Source: Scytalidium lignicola (taxonomy: Eukaryota; Ascomycota; Leotiomycetes). From it: a stretch of 64,000 nt of DNA. The notes beneath the pieces are model-generated. The model worked only from the letters and a program-made list of their open reading frames with translations, did not search any database and was not told the DNA's origin. Shown one piece after another: positions 11,540-24,761 of the stretch. Within the stretch, counting starts at the first letter, position 1; each line of letters opens with the position of its first letter. Where the stretch lies: contig NCSJ02000167.1 in NCBI GenBank assembly GCA_002812745.2, forward strand, positions 1 through 64,000, written 5' to 3'. A program made the translations under genes and the position numbers.

Positions 11540-12177
11540 AACGTCTGTTTAGTTTTGTAGAATTTAATTCATGGAGATGTGAGATGCGAGATGCGATACT
11601 TTCGTGCTGGATTGGGTTTGTCCAGGATAAAGTGGTGGAGGTTTCCAAACTTGTAGAGAAACGAGTATGCACGCCGTTACATGATGGTCCTTATAGTGCT
11701 ACAGTACGTACGAATGGGCAAATTCAGGGCTTCTGTTGGCGTTGGATATCTCTTTGGTATACGAGATAGGAAACTTTGGAATGACAATCAATGCCCAAGT
11801 GATGCTACTGGTTATTGAGCATTGTCGGACTCCCGTGAGTCTTAAGAGTCACGCCTGTTTATGGCAAGAAATGGCCGCAAGCAGCTTAATCTTACGACAA
11901 GTGCGCAAGTCGTTGACTGCTATTTATTGCCTACGATAACATAATTTTAAGTATGTGGAGAAATTAAAAAAATGGATGACATTAGTGAAGGAGGTAATTA
12001 TGCTTATGGACAATCAGTGACAAAATATCAGAAGCCAGTCTCTTCCCCACGCGGAGCCGAATAGGAGTCGGAGCTCAGGACACAGCCCAGGCTAGAGAAG
12101 CGACTACTTAGGTCCAGAGGCAAAAATGGAAAATGCCATGACAACATTCCCATGTGAGATTACCTGTTACTTTCGAT
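11540..12177. other. Gene-free stretch downstream of pseudogene and transporter
   Basis: This is the shared 3' flank of the zinc-finger pseudogene and the convergent transporter gene. Short frames at 11524-11939 have no family signal. Confidence 0.5.
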
Positions 12178-13816
12178 TCAAAGTGTATACCGATAGAATG
12201 GACTGCGGTCACCTAGCTCCAGTAGTTCCTGCTCTGTATACTTAGCCCTAACCCCTTCCTCTCCTTCCGTAGCCAAGCGCTCATCCCGCTTCCTATTCTC
12301 GCGCTGATATGCTTTGCGCAAAACAAATGCCGCAATAACACCTGCCACCGATATCCCCAAGCTCACTCCAAACCCCGCAGGATACCGTGGTTCTTCTTTC
12401 GAAAGGTATATGTTACTACCGCAGATGCCACCCATGTTGCCAACGGAAGACAACAGCGCCATGCCTACGGCACGCTTAGAGGACGGCGCAAGGTTGTTCG
12501 CAATTAGAGTGACAATACACACAAATGGAGAGTATAATCCGGCGGCAATCAGGAAGAGGAAGAAGTAAGTGACTCCTGAGAGCCTTGGGTGAGGGATGGC
12601 AAGCTCGGCAAGGAAGCCTACTATTGCGATGGCTAAGCCGCCCATGATAAAAGGGGTACGCTGCTGGACACGGTCAGACCAGAAGGCAGAAATAACCGTC
12701 GCGATCAAGCCAAAGACGTAGATTGGCACCGTCAGAAGTTGTGCATTTGTTGAGCTGTAACCCATCTGTAGAAGAACGGAAGGTACAGTCGCGGTGAAGC
12801 CATAAGTACCAATAGTGCAGGCCCAGAACGGGATGATGGCAACCCAAACCTTCCAATCTGAGAAGGCAGCTTTAACATGATGCGATCTAATCTTGTCGGC
12901 ATTTGTAACACGGCCATGACCTGAACCAGTCTGGAGCGCGATACGGTTGATGACCCATTCACGCTCCTCCTTTGTAAGAAACTTTGCAGTCTCAGGTTTA
13001 TCGGGTAGGAGGAAGTAAAGAGTAAATGAAACCAGAACTGGGACAAGGCCTTCGAGAATAAAGATCCACTGCCAGCCTCCCATACCAGAGATACCATTCA
13101 TATGTTCGATAGCGAAGGCGAGAAGACCAGAGAAAGCACCAGAGAGGGAGGCGGCGGCGTAGAATATGGCCATACGGCTTTGAACTTCATAACGTTTATA
13201 CCAGATGGTAAGGAGGTATGTTGCAGCTGGAAAGAAGCCTGCCTCAGCGACTCCAAGGAAGAAGCGAGCGATAACGAGGCCCTGGTAAGTGCTTACAATG
13301 CCCATGAGGGTCATCACCACGCCCCACGCAAAGCACAGGATAGATATCCAGATGGATGGGCGGATGATTTTCAGCACGATGTTGCTAGGTACCTCGAACA
13401 GTGAGTAGGGAACGAAGAAGACCGTCAAGGCCGTGTTGTATCTCATGCCATACAGGTTGAGGTCATCGGACATGCCGGCGATTTTAGCATTGCCGATGTT
13501 GCTTCGATCAACGTATGCAATGCTAGTTCCCATCATCTATCAATAAACAGATCTAGTTGTTGCATTAAAGAGGTTTGAATACTCACAGGTACAAGATACT
13601 CAGTAGTGGGATGAGACGGTAGTCGATTTTCCTTAGGATACGTCTGCCCTCTAACTCGGAGATCTCGGCGATAACTTGGTCTGGGGGAAGACCAGCATCA
13701 AGGGTACGGAGACCATCGTCATTCTTTACCTCGATATCAGGACTATAACTAGTTCCTGTGTTCTTTTCCTCGTTTCCAAACTCGAGATGCTCATTAAGGT
13801 CGTACTTTTCAGCCAT
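12178..13816 (-). CDS. MFS transporter, anion:cation symporter (ACS) family
   Basis: This is a plasma-membrane proton-coupled uptake carrier of the ACS group, which includes allantoate, nicotinate and vitamin permeases. Exons are complement 13587-13816 and 12178-13522. The 64-bp intron (GTGAGT...CTAG) joins ILYL to IAYVDRSNIGN, restoring the DRSNIGNAKIAG signature of helix 1. The product is 524 residues, the usual family length, with about 12 hydrophobic segments, a charged N-terminus ending IDYRLIPLL, and the loop motif ARFFLGVAEAGFFP after helix 4. The substrate cannot be read from sequence. It is transcribed from the 13.8-15.1 kb region, which it shares with the 3' end of the Zn2Cys6 gene. 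No defects are seen. Confidence 0.9.
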
Positions 13817-15135
13817 TTTTGGGGGGAGTCGAGTCGTGGATATTTGGAAGGGATGAGGGGTATGGAAGGCAGATGATCAACCCCATCCTGTATATATATA
13901 TCTCCCCTCCGTAAGGATCTGCAGGCCCAGAGCGGTAGTATCACATATTATTAAATGACAAATGTATAAGTGAGGCAATACCAAGACTCTCTCACCATTG
14001 AGATCTGGGGTAACTAGGCCCGTCTGGGTATCAGCCGAGCATTGATGTGGGGAACCCCACCACACACATCATGCCGAGGCACCGTTTTTACGCCACGACT
14101 GTTTCCGCCGAGGGTTTATCCTAATCGGGAAATGTACGTATTTAAGCTTGTTCCAGTGCTGTGGTGAAGTGTGTTCCAGCGTCATGGTAGATATGCATTT
14201 TTGCAGACTCAATAGGCAGGAAGATATACTTGGCGCAGGCTATTTCTGTATTACTTTATATGGCTTGCATATGGTATTGCAGATCCTCCTTTAACGAGAC
14301 TAGCTGGCTACTGTTTTGAAGCAAAAACTGCAGTTCTCTAATTCTCGAAGAATAGTCAATCTGATGCTAGTTTTATTGTCCATCTCTATTAATTGTACAC
14401 TAATAAGAATTATCTGATTGCTTAAATAGCAACTTTTATATGGGTTTGGTGGATAGAGGTTGCAGATTTCATGTGATATTGATGATTTATCGTGCTCTAG
14501 ACCAGGAACACAGAGCCTTGCTGCAATGGCCTATGAAGGAATTTGGTTGGATCCTAGGTTGATGTCAAGACTTTCTGAATAATTATTAACTAACTTTAAC
14601 GTTTTTACTAATAGTTTAGAGGAGAAGTTAACGTGAATCTTGCAACTAATAGTGGCATATATTGTATTAATTTACTTCAAGAACTCCCTTTAAATTTCTG
14701 GCGGGGTGTTTAATTATGAGATAAAGCCCGTAATATTAACTCTTTTCAATAAACATTATATAGTAGTGTGAAATGCAGGAGCTAGAGTGAGGATATTGAT
14801 AGGCTAACCCTTCTGGGAGAGTCTGGCTTGGATATATTTTAGTACACCACGACACCATGACAGCATTATTAGGAGGGTAGGTTGATGTTAAGTCATTTGC
14901 TAAAACTAGTTTTGTGGGTTAACTCCTTTAGATCCGACCACTGTGCATGCATCAAACGTAAATATAACGATAAGATCCAGGAAATATATAGAAAATGCAT
15001 GTGAAAAGTGGACTTGAATGTAAAAACTAAACTATTAATAGTATATTCTAATCGAATACCTAAAAAATGAAAACAACTCGTTTCCTCTATGGAAAGATAT
15101 ATATAAATCGTTTTAAGCCGACTAAAGAAAGAGCT
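13817..15135. other. Upstream region of the ACS transporter
   Basis: This is 1.3 kb without a coding frame. A TATATATATATC run at about 13890 lies some 75 bp upstream of the transporter start. Otherwise AT-rich, with nothing recognised. Confidence 0.5.
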
Positions 15136-16984
15136 TCAAATAGATATCTCTTTCGTAAGGGTAGCAGCCATTAAACCTGCCTGTCTAATCCCCATCGACG
15201 AGTCGATGTACTTTAACCTGCCCGCTGCCCATCTTCGCATTCGCTCATCAACGTATTTTGACCGACATACGCCTCCAAACAACGGATATAGCAACATAAG
15301 CCCTCCCAGCGAACGCTGCGTTAATTTCGGTGATGAGACACGCTGACCTGGAAAACATCCGAGAAAGTATGGAACAGAGGCGCAGATCTCTGAACAACGC
15401 TGAATCGTTAATGACCGAGAATGATTAAATTGGACTATCAATGGGTCTTGCTTATCCGATAGATACTGTGATGAGTATCCTTCCCATTGATTGAGGATTA
15501 TCTCATGGAGAAGGAGGTGGATGATGCGGTAGCTGTTCCAAGTCTGAGCGACCCACAGATAGTTGTAGACGTGGTAATAGCTGTCAAAACACTCATTGGA
15601 TGGTCCTGAAGCCACTGTAACAGTGTCGTAAGTGTATTGAGACGAGAAAAGTGCAATCAACTTGTCAAAATCCTTATCAATCTCTAGGGCTTTTGAGACA
15701 ATGGCTGTGATATCTTTGACATGTCCATGCGCGATGGCGACCCGCAGGTCAATAATCTTGGCAGCTATTGTAGCTAACCCGTCTTGTTCGTACCTTACTT
15801 CGTCATGATTTTGTGTTGCTGGTGGCTGCTTGAGCCATTTCCGTATCGAATGAGGAACAGGTGTATTAGTTTGGAAGCATCCATTATACTGTACAGCAGC
15901 AGTGTTAGCTTTGGAAAGGGGTGGCGGTAAAATAACATCGTCTACTTACAAGTTGGACACGTAACTGAACAAACAAGAAGCTTCCGAGTTCACGCTCGAA
16001 CTGTTCCGGTCCTCGAAGCTGAAGAACAGCAGCACCACCTTCTATGTGTGATTTCCAAGGATGATAGTGTTTCCAGTCTTCGAAGTTGATTACCTGGCCG
16101 TGTGTTAGTATTTGTTGGGATATATTGGGGTTCTATATGTTATTGGATGGATGTGCCAAGCTGTTCTGGTAATACAGCTATCGATAGACTGACCTCAAAT
16201 AGTCCAAGGGCAAGGATAGCCACAATCGTGCTATCTGCCTTCACTTCTATGGGGTCTTTCAACGCCTTGTTAGTACGTGCAAGAGCATATCCATATTGCC
16301 GCTTAGCTTCTATTTTTAGATCAGAGGCGTCGTAGACATTAGCCATGCCCGCCAAACCAACCGATTCGACGACCGAACGTACTATACCGCCGGACGGTTC
16401 CTGGGAGTAAAGCCGAGATAGCCATCTTAGGTACGTATGGGAGAATGGAGGGTCTGAAAGCACGTAATTGGCGAAGAAGAAAGAAGCCGCTTGGTCCTGA
16501 ATGGGCGAGGAAAGGGACCTAGCTGGTTGGGTACTGGGGGAAATCAGCCAAGGGTGATATGTCTGGTTGAAGTCTGGGCTATGACTGCCGGCGACAGTTC
16601 GACTGGTCTGATTGGATGATGAAGAGGGGGGTAGAGGACGTTGCGCCCCTAAAGAGAAGGATAAGCTTTTCAGAGAAGTATGGTAGCTGGGAGCAGTAAT
16701 GGTGTAGACTAACCAAAGTTGCGGGACAAGATTTGCTCCCCGTGTTCTGCCTCGACTCTGCGAATCACAGCTGCAGTATCATCTCGGAACATGACATTAA
16801 GCAGATCTCGGTATCCAGGGCATGGGGTCTTTGCTCTCTCACACTGTGAGCACCCAGGCTTTCTCTGATCACACTTAGAGCTTGTTAGAACAACCATTAC
16901 AGATTGAGAGATGCATGCACTGACCTTGGTTTTGCGACGGCGACATCTTTCGCAGCCTTTGCTGAGGACACCGCTGTATACCAT
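15136..16984 (-). CDS. Zn2Cys6 fungal transcription factor
   Basis: This is a nuclear DNA-binding regulator with an N-terminal binuclear zinc cluster. Five exons (complement 16925-16984, 16714-16873, 16194-16648, 15950-16093, 15136-15888) give 523 residues in one frame. The first intron (51 bp) falls within the cluster, which splices to the exact pattern C-x2-C-x6-C-x6-C-x2-C-x6-C: CERCRRRKTKC, then DQRKPGC, SQC and ERAKTPC. After it comes the short linker PGYRDLLNVMFRD seen in this subgroup, then a long helical regulatory region with GLAGMANVYDA and GGAAVLQLRGPEQF. No stops or frame errors. It lies tail-first next to the ACS transporter (upstream side of the carrier) and head-on to the membrane-protein gene. 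Its targets are unknown. Confidence 0.9.
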
Positions 16985-17810
16985 TTTTGAACGAATTTCC
17001 GCTCAAAATATCCATTCAGCTATATCCAGCCCATCTAAGCTTCTCGATCGATTGTGGCATTAGACAAGTGACAAGTGGGGACGATCTCCAAGGTCTTTTA
17101 GCTCTTTTGGACCCATGTGTGCGAAGGGCTTTAATTAACTTAAGGCTGACTGTAAAGCTTATCCCGGGCCCTGGTTAAGGGTTACTCTATCCACCGGCTG
17201 GGATGTCAGACGTTTGGTGATTGAGGGGGATTTAAGGCACAGTCGTGCCGTTTGAACCTGATTGGCGTGGAAGCTGGTGTTGAAGCATCGTGTTTCTGGT
17301 TTCCTGCTGCGCAACTTGTCTCTATTTTCGCGTTGCTCAAGGTCAAGCGGCACAGCAAGCAGGCTACGTAGTATCCCCCCGAAATAGGTAAAGTGTCTTA
17401 CTCGCAACCACTTATAATAGGGTATATATACGGATCGACGCCTCATCCAGGCGTTTATTTAGGGCGTACCGACACCGCTGCAACACCAGCTATCATCAAC
17501 GGTTTCATTAATTCTCTTCCCGCGCCACAGTTAACCCTTCAATTGGATTACGATCTTCAACTTAAAGCATGGTAGATCTGCGAGATGTGGTACTCCTTTC
17601 AAATCCTTCGCGGTATATATAGATTGATAGATATTTAATAAAATATGTATTACCCATACAATGTCAACGCCCGATCCATCTTTCTTCTAACAGGCGAAGT
17701 TCTTTTTGAGTTTGCTGTATTTGTATCTTCTACTATAAAGAGCGTCATAACACCACCATTTCGCCCTCTTTGGTTCTGGTTACTATCCGATTTCATTCCC
17801 AGCCAGCAAT
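16985..17810. other. Divergent intergenic region
   Basis: This 0.83-kb region separates the starts of the Zn2Cys6 gene and the membrane-protein gene and probably holds both promoters. TATA-like runs occur near 17420 and 17620. Confidence 0.5.
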
Positions 17811-18772
17811 ATGCTTCACTCCCGTGGTAAAATCAGTATTTTCGAAATCGTGGTTTATGCACCATGTATCCCCGTTGTGCTCTGGTACACCATCCGCGAC
17901 GGTCTCCGACAGAGTGCAGGTTGGCTCTACGTGATGATATTCGCTCAAGTTCGGATAGCAGGCGCAATTACACAGATTCTCAGTGAATCAAACTCGACAA
18001 ATACTTCGTTATATACTGCACAATCCATATTACAATCCATCGGCCTGAATCCTCTCATCTTCATAGTTATCTGCCATCTGTCAAGAATGTAAGTTTGATG
18101 GCATGCCATGATCAATTCTCTTGCAGATAAGTAAATAGGCTAATAGCGCATAGAAACCGCTCCATTTCTATCTCCAGGTCCAGTCGTCGACCAATATCTA
18201 GATTGATTACACATGGCATCGGTGCCCTTGTTATAGGAGCATCAGCACTCAGCATTGCTGGTGGCGTTAACAGCGCCAAAAGCCTCTCTGCTCCGTCCAC
18301 ATCTGGGGAAACCAGGACTTTCCATGCATCTGGGACTACCAAAGCTGGTATTGTTCTTTTCGTCTTAGCCTATATTCAAATAAACCTTTGTATCTGGGTC
18401 ACCGCGAGGCATTTCCGTGCCACTGAAGCTGGCGAGCGACGTGTTGGTCAGGCAATCATACTCAGCATCCCATTTATAGCAATACGTCTCGTGTATTCTC
18501 TGCTTGCGGTGTTCTCGACAAATCCCAAGTTCAATCTACTCACAGGATCGGCAATAATCTGGCTAGTTATGGCTGTCCTCGAAGAAATAATTGTGGTCAT
18601 TATCTTTTTGGTTGCTGGATATGTGGCAGGGATTGAAATGAGAAAGGTCCAGGAGGGAATTAGTAGCACTGTGCAAAATACTCCAGAAGAGCAGATCTTG
18701 ATGACAGGCTCACATCCTCATGGGGGATATGATAAGATGAACGTGCAACAGAAAGAGGCTTATCGAAACTAG
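17811..18772 (+). CDS. Multi-span membrane protein (DUF7702-like)
   Basis: Exons are 17811-18088 and 18178-18772, with an 89-bp intron (GTAAGT...CCAG), giving 290 residues. About seven hydrophobic segments are visible, starting with IFEIVVYAPCIPVVLWYTI. This is followed by the RDGLRQSAGWLYVMIFAQVR turn typical of a widespread fungal family of unknown function (DUF7702), and the last helix VLEEIIVVIIFLVAGYVAG. The C-terminal tail is polar and presumably cytosolic. No transport or catalytic motif is evident. It is divergent from the Zn2Cys6 gene. Family membership is from memory of the pattern, and no function should be inferred. Confidence 0.7.
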
Positions 18773-20244
18773 GCTTTCTTGATTCTGATATGTAAATTTG
18801 AATGAGTTAAGCAAATAAATTTAGGAAATAATTGAAATTTCTGTTATAACTTGTTAATTATTTCTTAACTAGTTAACAAAACTAATACAAACCATTAAGA
18901 TTTATATTATGTGACGTTCTACTCTAGGTCTGATTATTGGCGATAGAACATTTTAAAGATTCGATATTACACAACAGACACAGATTCACTATTTCAAGAT
19001 GAATGAGCAGTATTTTGTATGTTAGTGAATGTACTCATTTAGCAGACAAATTTCACTTGTTACAGAGGTTATTCATATCAATCGTACAAAATAAAAACTG
19101 TACGGTAGTCACAGTACTACAAATACAGCGGTCAGAAGCCTCTAACCTTCTCTATTAAAGCTCTTGTAGATCCTATAATCATTAGATAATATATCGCGTT
19201 GATTTAAGCACTAGATAACTGAATAGGGGGATCTACAAGCGCCAATTGCAACGTCAAATATTATGTGTGACGAGTGTTGAAACTAAATGCCGGCAATCTC
19301 AAACCTTTCTAGCTTCGACTTTCTCACTTTGTCCGTTCTATGCCCAATAATAGTCCACCGGATAAATACTTTAATGGTGGAAAATATCCCACTTTGCGTG
19401 TGCGCCAAGCCATCCCGTACATGATACCTCACTGCTTGCTCACCCTCGCCTCACCTCGACCTCACCCATCATAACTAGCCTTCTTATACGCTCTCCACTG
19501 TTTCATCCGTGCTCACCTGTCCTCGCTACGGTCAAGAGCATCAATTCCTCGCGAGAAGAATTTAGGGGAGCCAGAACAAGCTTTAGGGCTATGATGGGCT
19601 CCTAGTATTAATGTTATTGCAGAGGTAGAGTTGGAGTTTTGTCTTGTAATATGTCCATATATTCTTGATACTAGTCTCTATTACGATTCTTTCTTTTCTT
19701 CTTAAGCCCTCTTCTTTCATTTGCTTTCCTTACTGTTTATCCTGACTAGTCTTATATATCGCCAACACTTTACTTTCATCATTAAAATCATGATCTATCA
19801 AGCCAGTAACATGAAGAACTTCTCATATTCAGTCTATGGTAAACTTTTCCTTTAATCTTAAAAGTTCTAGAAGCTTTTATTTAGTTACAAGATATCATCA
19901 TCTTAAGATGGCCAAGAAAAAGGAAGTAGGAGNAAAAAATGAAGGTAATGTAAGAGAATAGGTAAAGTACTATTAATATAAATAAGACACATAATATCCA
20001 CCACTAATACGGGATCGTAAACTAAATTTCTCGGTCGAAGATACATGTAGTGCCAGAGACAGAAAGTCATAATAAATAATGATATGATGAACATTGATGA
20101 TTATTTTATTTTTAAGANTTTTTTTATACGCAAGAATTTTGCATAAGATGCAGATAGAGATATAGATTGTATATGATGATATTTATGTTTCTATGTATGT
20201 CTTAACCTCTTGAAAATTACTGATGTTCTCTCCATCACCAGGAA
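18773..20244. other. Gene-free stretch
   Basis: This 1.5-kb stretch lies between convergent genes. It is AT-rich, with isolated Ns at 19933 and 20118, and has no gene. A pyrimidine-rich CACCTC-repeat patch lies near 19440-19470. Confidence 0.5.
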
Positions 20245-22911
20245 TTATACTCCCGACCCAGCCCAATATGCTCCGCCAGTCTTCGCGTCTAACCGCTCAC
20301 TCAGATCTGCAGTCGCATATCGCACAGCTTGCTTCCTGATTTTAGCGCTCGTAGTATTATTGATTGAGAAATTGCCGAATCCCTCGTATGTCCCAAGACT
20401 TGGTGGAAGGTCCGTAACCTGCGTTCCCCAGACACTTTCCGTGCTGCCAAGCGTGAGAACCAGCTCTTTCCCTTCCGTGAAGAACGAATGATCGATCCAA
20501 TTCTTTGTATATGGCTTCCCATTCAAAGTAGCAGCCTGGATGTAAATATTCTGATAGCTAGAATCAAAGTTCACATTTCGGATCGTCGCGGTCTTGCCGG
20601 TAATTGGTGAAGTGACGGAAACACTTTCGAAAAATGGTGGTATGATGAGGTATACGTTCTGTCCTGGATTGGGAAACAGTCCCATCATTGAGAATGCAAC
20701 GAATGAACCCATGGCGCCGGAGTCGTCATTTCCTGGTAAGCCGTCGTCGGTGGGCTGGAAGAAAGTGGGGATATAGAAGTGTGCACGCTTGGCTGAGAGG
20801 GCGGGACGTCCGGCGTAGTGGTATTGGAAGACAGTAAGAAAAGCTGGCTCGTTTCCAATATATGTGATATCTTGGTCATGGAGATAGTTGAGACGATCCA
20901 CAAAGGCTGAGGGCCCACCAAAAGTTGTTATCAGAGTTGCCTGGTCGTGAGGAACGAAGCTATCGTGAATGAGCATGTTAATTGGTATGAGATATTGGGG
21001 AGGAGATAGCTTACAAAGAATACTCCCAGATCGAGCTTTCAAATGTCTCAGCTCCGGTGTTTTGAAGTGAGCAAACGCTATTTGGGTTAGTGTCGATATT
21101 GCTACACTTCAAGGGATCTTGAAATCCGAATGTCTTGTTGAGATATCGAGGCTGGAAGAAGCCGACAAATCCAGTATCAGCGCCGTTGTTGAACGAGGTC
21201 TGATCTGATTTGAAAAGATTCTTCCAGTTGCCACTACGGGTGACATACGTCTCCACATCTTGTTGCTTCCCGAGCCCATTAGCAATCTGCGTGATAACGA
21301 AGTCGTTGTAAGAGTACTCGAGGGTTCTCGAAACACTTCTTGTCATGGTTCCAAAGCCTTTATAGTCGAAGTCCTGTACTGGGATGTAACCAAAGGACTT
21401 CCAGCTATCGAGCCCTCCTCTGCCCTCGTTGGACCAGTCATACGGCTCATTTTCAGCGTCGTTGACCACAGCTTCATAGCCAAGATCCCAATCAATTCCA
21501 TCTGAGAGGCCTTTCACATAGGCATCGCCAAGCACATTGTCGGCATTTGATCCACCTTGGGTGTATCCTTTACATAAACTCATTCGGCAGTCTGGAAGCC
21601 AGCCTTCATGTACGTATGTATCAATTAGTGAGCGAATCTGCTTTGTGACTGTAGCTGGGTCCAGAACTGTCAGGAACGGCATCTGAGACCTGAAAAGATC
21701 CCATATGCAGTAGAAGGAGTCAAAGTAGGGTTCATCACTTTCCCACAACGGGTTTTCTCCTGTATAGTCCTGAGGATTCACCATCGTCCTATATATCCCA
21801 GAATAGAAATTCTGCAACAACGAATCATTGACTCCACCTCTGTTGACCACAATCGGGCTGATTTTGTCGCGCCACATGTCCTCAGCAGTGGTATGAGTTG
21901 CCTCGAAGTCAAATGAGGGGATCTCTTTCTCAGCACTTGAACAAGCTTGATCGTTATTAATCAAGCTGACTCCAACTCTGGCAAGAATTGCATTTTCACC
22001 AGGTGGCTCGAAGCGAACGAATGCACCCCCGGGAAGAGGATAACCGTTAATAGATCTCGAGATCTTCAGATCCTTCACATCAGTGCTTGCTCGACTATTA
22101 GCATAGATTCCATTGTCCCTGATGGGCGATCCTGAGAAGTCAGCGCAGAAGTAGGCAATATAGCTTCCACTACCAAAACTTGGTAGGAATCTCGCATTGC
22201 CGGTTATTCGGCCTGTATCAGCATCAACCGAGACACTTGCATTGTCTTGGCGCGAGTCTGAAAGATCTGTAAGATCCATCAAGATCAGTGGACTGGAAGA
22301 ATTTCCAACTGCATCCATCGCGGGAAATTTGAATCGGAAAAGTGAGGTATGTTGGGTAGTTGTCATGTCTACCGAGACCCCGCTTACAAGCTCAAGACCG
22401 AAATAACCTGGAGATACCTTGAGAGAGCTGTCTATATATTGAGTTTTCCTCGATTGCTTCGGGTAGACACAATTATCAATATCGTCGCCGGGGCAAGCAG
22501 TGTATGGAAACAGAGCAAAGTTTCCAAGTGAAGGAGATCCACCAGTTCCCGAATCGTGCATACTGGAAAATCCCGTGATGTTAGATCCATCAGTGGTGAA
22601 CCCCCCTTGATTACTCCCAGAATCCGTATCTGCAACAGCTTTGGCCATCCCTAGATATTGTGAGCTTTGATCTAGGTTTTGTCACACTAAGGCTTACCAT
22701 AAGGGAGCGTTGCTCCCGGAAATACGTTTCCTGATAATCATTAGCAACTTCTGCTTGATGAGAACAATCGTGCCTTACCTCCATTGCTACTTCCAATCAA
22801 TTGATTTACATAGTCCAAAACATCATAAGTTCCGTTCGTGGAGTTCTGAGTGGCAACAGATCCAATTGCGACTGCAGCAAGCAACAACGAGAAGTTACGA
22901 CTTTGTGCCAT
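20245..22911 (-). CDS. Secreted GH92 alpha-mannosidase
   Basis: Glycoside hydrolase family 92 enzymes are calcium-dependent exo-alpha-mannosidases (mostly alpha-1,2) acting on N-glycans or mannoproteins. Four exons (complement 22779-22911, 22698-22730, 21015-22650, 20245-20959) join to 838 residues. The second exon is only 33 bp. The start is followed by a signal peptide (NFSLLLAAVAIGSVA). The N-terminal family block is restored by splicing: DYVNQLIGSSNGGNVFPG, then ATLPYGMAKAVADTDS. The C-terminal half has WEYSFFVPHDQA across the last intron and GNDDSGAMGSF, a conserved GH92 motif with catalytic-site acidic residues. Length is typical. No defects. Extracellular location is inferred from the signal peptide. 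Confidence 0.92.
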
Positions 22912-23600
22912 AGTGAAATTGTTAGATGGAGATGTGGTATTCCTGTGGGTTTATCCCATAGCTGGTGGAATGCTTCGGATCAAGTGGGAAATTCTCCACT
23001 GGGTGAAGTAACCTAGCAAAATTACAAATCACCGTATGATCTTAAATTTACGGAGTAAGATTTTGCTGATCAACTCTCCATATAGTTTAGCTTTAACAAT
23101 GATCTGCGTTATCTGGTAAGGATGTCATGATGCGCGCTGATTAGATGAGTTCTGGGGTTGTAAGTTTGTTCCTCTAAGGGTTTTAGCTTTGGGTTTGACT
23201 TAGAGTGTTAAAGCTATTTAATATTAGCTGATTTCTTCTGGCGAGCTATAATTCATTAAGTTGTGGCCTGTGATTCAAGTGATTCAAGAGATTTCTGGAG
23301 AGAAAGCAGCATAAACAACTCCATACAATAGTACCGGTAATATGGCTAGTAAGGGAAGGTGGTACATAACTACCTCCCTAAAAGATTCATACCTCCAGGG
23401 GTCAAAACTGGGATTATGACTAGGATTAGACTAGGTTCGTGTGATTCGAACAAGGACCGTTGTACAGACCTCATTTTAGTCTTCGGCCTGGACTGAATCA
23501 GACTGTAACACTTTATTATAACTTAAATTAAATATTAAATTATACTAACATCTAATACAGCGGTAAAGTATTTATATAGCACCAAGTAGAGAGGACCACT
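22912..23600. other. Upstream region of GH92 with a short dispersed repeat
   Basis: This region would contain the GH92 promoter. Positions 23402-23456 resemble 31088-31145 (see the repeat entry). No coding sequence. Confidence 0.5.
23402..23456 (+). repeat. Short dispersed repeat, copy 1
   Basis: TCAAAACTGGGATTATGAC and the following TAGGATTAGACT and GATTCGAAC blocks match 31088-31145 in the same orientation with small gaps (about 80% or better over 55 bp). The origin is unknown. The GATTCGAAC part resembles a polymerase III B box, so a SINE remnant is possible. Confidence 0.4.
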
Positions 23601-23980
23601 TAGCTTCCCTTTATACAGAAAGCTATTTTTTATATTCTACTATTTAGTAAATAGATTATTTACGTCAATCACAGCTTGATAACAAGCAAGCATACTATTA
23701 ATTAATTCTTCAAATTCATCCCTCTCATTCTTTCCTAGGCTTCCTTAACAACTACCCTTAAAGCATTATATCCTGTATTATCAGGGTAATTATCTTGTAG
23801 ATAATTTTTCATAGTATGCTAAACAACTGTAATACTATGTTGGTATGACCTAATTTCATACATATTATCTTACTTAAAAGAAGCACTATTATCATTTAAT
23901 ACAGCTTTACCCATAACAGGATTAAACCATGTCTTCTATAAATTGTAACATGTTCATAAAGAAACGTTAACATTCAAGAT
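23600..23980 (-). mobile_element. Degraded Tc1/mariner transposase relic
   Basis: The minus strand reads HTMKNYLQDNYPD, GYNALRVVVKEA, then in a neighbouring frame DEFEELINSML and YQAVID, followed by a stop. This is the conserved C-terminal end of fungal Tc1/mariner transposases, after the PDLNPIE box. That box itself is corrupted here to SYQHSITVV. Several stops and at least one frameshift are present. The region is AT-rich. It is a different family from the intact element at 31.6 kb. Confidence 0.6.
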
Positions 23981-24761
23981 TTGTGCTATTATTCTTTTAA
24001 ATTTTAAAACTATACAAAATTATCTGTTATCTCCTGTATAGCTCCCGACTCTATTAATATGTAGACGGCATACATAGTTCCGACTCTCCTTATATCCTTA
24101 CTCTCAATGAAATCATTCAAAGACAAATCCAAGAAAGTCCTAATTTTGAAGCAAAATCGCCGTTAAGCCAACTAGAACCTCCTGAATTTTAGATTCATAA
24201 AGTTAAAGGAGAGTTGTAGGGAGTTAATATGAAGTTTCAAGTGAAGAATAGTACCACGGAGTAGTAAAATTAATAAAGCTCTACTAGCTAGTGCCTCGAT
24301 AAATCGTAGATTTTCCTCCCTGGTAAGTTACACAATTTGATTTTGATATCAATTTGATATGTATATTACGCAAGTATGATTGGACAATATTAACAATATA
24401 GAGCCTCTCTATAGCTGTTCGACCCTCTCTTGAAGTTCAAGCATCCCAACAAACGAACCCCTAAAACGTTCCCAGAAAAGCGAAAGAGGTTTCAAGTGGT
24501 ACTACAGCGTCTTGTAAATCTCTTGAATGACCCAAAGAAAACCACCACAGGAAAAATAATACCATGCTCGGATACACAATAGGGAGGATACAGAGAAGAC
24601 TATAAATGAAAACTCGGGCAAAGGAAATTTGAGTTATTATATATGTGCCCCAAAAGTCTTCACGACCGAGAGCGTCGTCCTTGAATTTAGAGCTTCTTAA
24701 AGAAATAAGCTCGAGTACATTTAATAGCAAGTCAGGTGAGGGTTGTTTTAATTATCCCCAT
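23981..24761. other. AT-rich flank of the mariner relic
   Basis: Probably further decayed transposon sequence. No motif can be read. It also includes the 3' flank of the acetyltransferase gene. Confidence 0.4.
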
